Below are positions 62,328 through 64,000 of a DNA stretch of 64,000 nucleotides, piece after piece. The notes below the pieces were generated by a model that made no database searches, was not told the origin of the DNA, and was given only the letters and a program-made list of their open reading frames with translations. Positions within the stretch are counted from its first letter, which is position 1. Each line of letters begins with the position of its first letter. Made by a program: the position numbers and the translations under genes. Origin of the DNA: Tetrahymena elliotti 4EA (taxonomy: Eukaryota > Ciliophora > Oligohymenophorea > Hymenostomatida > Tetrahymenidae); NCBI GenBank assembly GCA_000231825.2, contig JH720305.1:159949-223948 (forward strand), read 5' to 3'.

Positions 62328-63301
62328 ATTATTAATTTTTACTTGTTGATATGAACTTTTAATTCTAGTTAAAAATTTTGTGAATTATCAAAAAATAATA
62401 TTGACTTATTTCAATTAGCTATCAAATTTTCAAACTTATCAAATTTCTTAATAAATACTCCTGAATATTTCTAATTATTTCAAATAAACCATTTAATATA
62501 ATTGCTTCTAATATACCAATTACGTTTTATAAATTTATTTTAGAAAAATTAAAATTTCTTTAAATTCAATCTTTAATTCAGAAAAAAAGCAAGAATAAAT
62601 AATTAATTAATAATTATCTTTTTGAATAAAATAATTTCAAAGGCATCTTACTTTAATCAATACTCTGAATATTTTTTTTGTTAAAAAATAAATAATTTAT
62701 TTTAGTAGTTTTTAAAAAGTTTCTCAAATTAAAAAGATTAATAAATAGAAATAGGTTTTGTTTTACTTAATGTATTAAGGATATACTTCGAATGAAAAAG
62801 CTGGTTTAAAAATTTAATTATTTATCTCAGGTTAAGAAATTATCGAGAAAATGTTGAGGGTAATTTGGGATTTTGAGCTCGTTCCCGTATTTCTTCATAT
62901 ATGATGTTTAGTATGTTTTAGTTTAATTACTTTAGAAAATCTTTGGATTTATCTATTTATTATAATTGTTATTAAATTCTTTTTAATTAAGATTGTGTAG
63001 TTTTAATAAAAAAATAAGATAAATAGAAGAATAAAAATTATTCAAATTTTAATTTTCTGTGATAAATAATATTTTTTTGTTTTTATCTTATTTTTGAAAT
63101 CAATTATTTTATGATGAAATACAAGAAATTTTACTCAATACTTGCTTGAACAAATAATAAAATATGTAACTATAATTATTATTAAATAAATTAAATTTAG
63201 ATGAGAGTCTTTACAAGTAACTAGTTTATCAATTTAATTGATTCTATTAATGAATTAATTTAATTTTTTTATTTAGATTATTCAATATGCTAGTCAGCCA
63301 G
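62328..63301. other. Spacer between TPR genes E and F, with a GC-richer patch
   Basis: AT-rich spacer of about 1 kb. One patch (about 62797-62905) is clearly less AT-rich than its surroundings and holds a short open frame on the minus strand (62827-62898). No other feature is seen. Confidence 0.5.
62827..62898 (-). other. Micro-ORF in a GC-richer island
   Basis: The minus-strand frame is 23 codons plus TGA: MKKYGNELKIPNYPQHFLDN plus three residues. It uses GGG, GAG, CTC, ATC, CCT and CTC codons that are rare in surrounding spacer. The frame stays open upstream for a further dozen codons. It may be a conserved peptide, the end of a lost exon, or a fragment of an inserted gene. Confidence 0.3.
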
Positions 63302-64000
63302 TCAGTCTATAAATAAATCCCAATGAATGATTTTTGACTAGAAAACTAAGTTTTAAATAACCAATTTCGAGTAAACTGTTAAAAATAATAATTATCTATG
63401 AATTTCTAGCTTTTACATGAAGACTAGTTTTAGTTTATGATTTTTAACTACTTGAGCAAATGAAGAAAACTTGGGGATTAGATTTAAGCCTTCTTACTAT
63501 GTAATAAGCTAGATTGTTTCTTCTAAAGGAATTAGTTCCATAAATTAGCAAGAAATATAGATCTCCCTATCAAATTCTAAACCTTCAATTTTTTTATAAT
63601 TGCATGTCTTGAAATATTGCTAGATAGATTTATGGTATTTATTCAATGAGAAATAGATAAATGCTAATTTTGAGCTGGAATAAATTTTTAAATATTAATA
63701 ATTTTTGAACTATTTTCCTAATTTAAAGCATTTTTTTGCTTTATGGAAGTTTCCTAATTCATTATAACTATTTCCTAAAAGAGTCTAAAAATATCCATCT
63801 TTAGGGAAGAATTAACAACATTTAATTGCGTATTCTAAAGCTTAAATATAATTCTAATTTATCTGAATATCTGATAATTCTTCATAGTTCCCAAAATACT
63901 CCGGATCTATTTCTATTCCTTTTTCAAAATATTCTTTAGCCTATTTTAAATTACCAGTTTTAACTAAATATTAGCCATAATATTTACATATTTTAGCTGT
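63302..64000 (-). CDS. TPR-family protein F (HWDL-tail family), 5' part outside window
   Basis: The minus-strand frame is open from the window edge (64000) to TGA at 63302-63304, giving 232 C-terminal residues, roughly half of the family length. It contains YLVKTGNLKQAKEYFEKGIE, YEELSDIQINQNYIQALE and LLGNSYNELGNFHKAKKCFK, all TPR-like, and ends IIHWDLFID. It is in tandem with copy E. The start and first TPRs lie beyond the window. Confidence 0.88.

Noticed and set aside
1..64000. Telomeric C4A2 repeats, chromosome breakage sequence, rRNA or CRISPR arrays
   Set aside because: Scanned by eye for these motifs and none was found. The short simple repeats present are ordinary microsatellites.

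Overview
The window reads as ciliate macronuclear-type DNA, most likely Tetrahymena or a close hymenostome. Long reading frames open up only when TAA and TAG are read as glutamine and TGA is the sole stop. Proteins are rich in Gln, Asn, Ser and Lys. Spacers are extremely AT-rich. Spliced introns are GT..AG and mostly 53-215 bp, far longer than Paramecium introns. Because conventional frames break at every TAA/TAG, every gene below was read by eye in the ciliate code and exon junctions were set by frame, GT/AG and protein continuity. All exon sums are multiples of three.

Layout, left to right. The 3' end of an Asn-rich gene (1-474). A six-TM, cyclic-nucleotide-binding K+ channel gene (1384-6049, +). 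A FAM227-like gene (7271-10074, +). A Schlafen/AlbA_2-domain gene with an Arg-Asp repeat tract (11190-14872, +). An opioid-growth-factor-receptor-domain gene (15877-17286, -). A degenerate ~210-bp tandem repeat array (17.7-18.5 kb). A double cNMP-binding-domain protein with a long low-complexity tail (18528-22843, -, 5' end unresolved). A broken hAT transposase (23.8-24.75 kb). An intronless type I membrane protein (25348-27768, +). A coiled-coil protein with a C-terminal globular domain (28997-30952, +). A repeat-rich spacer, then TEX9 (32873-34305, +), WDR55 (35215-36961, -), a NEK-family kinase (38805-43573, +) and a C5orf34-like protein (44734-47099, +).

From 47.6 kb to the right edge the window is dominated by one gene family: four head-to-tail TPR genes on + (47652, 50054, 51952, 54108) and two on - (60819-62327 and 63302 to the edge). 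All share about 500-residue architecture, a related N-terminus and a C-terminal His-Trp-Asp-Leu signature a few residues before the stop. A small tail-anchored protein and a Q/N-rich hypothetical protein sit between the two groups.

Functionally the window holds no operon. Several single-copy genes (NEK kinase, TEX9, FAM227, C5orf34) belong to families linked elsewhere to cilia, centrioles or sperm, which fits a heavily ciliated cell. Two are cyclic-nucleotide sensors. I see no rRNA, tRNA, CRISPR, telomere or chromosome-breakage sequence.
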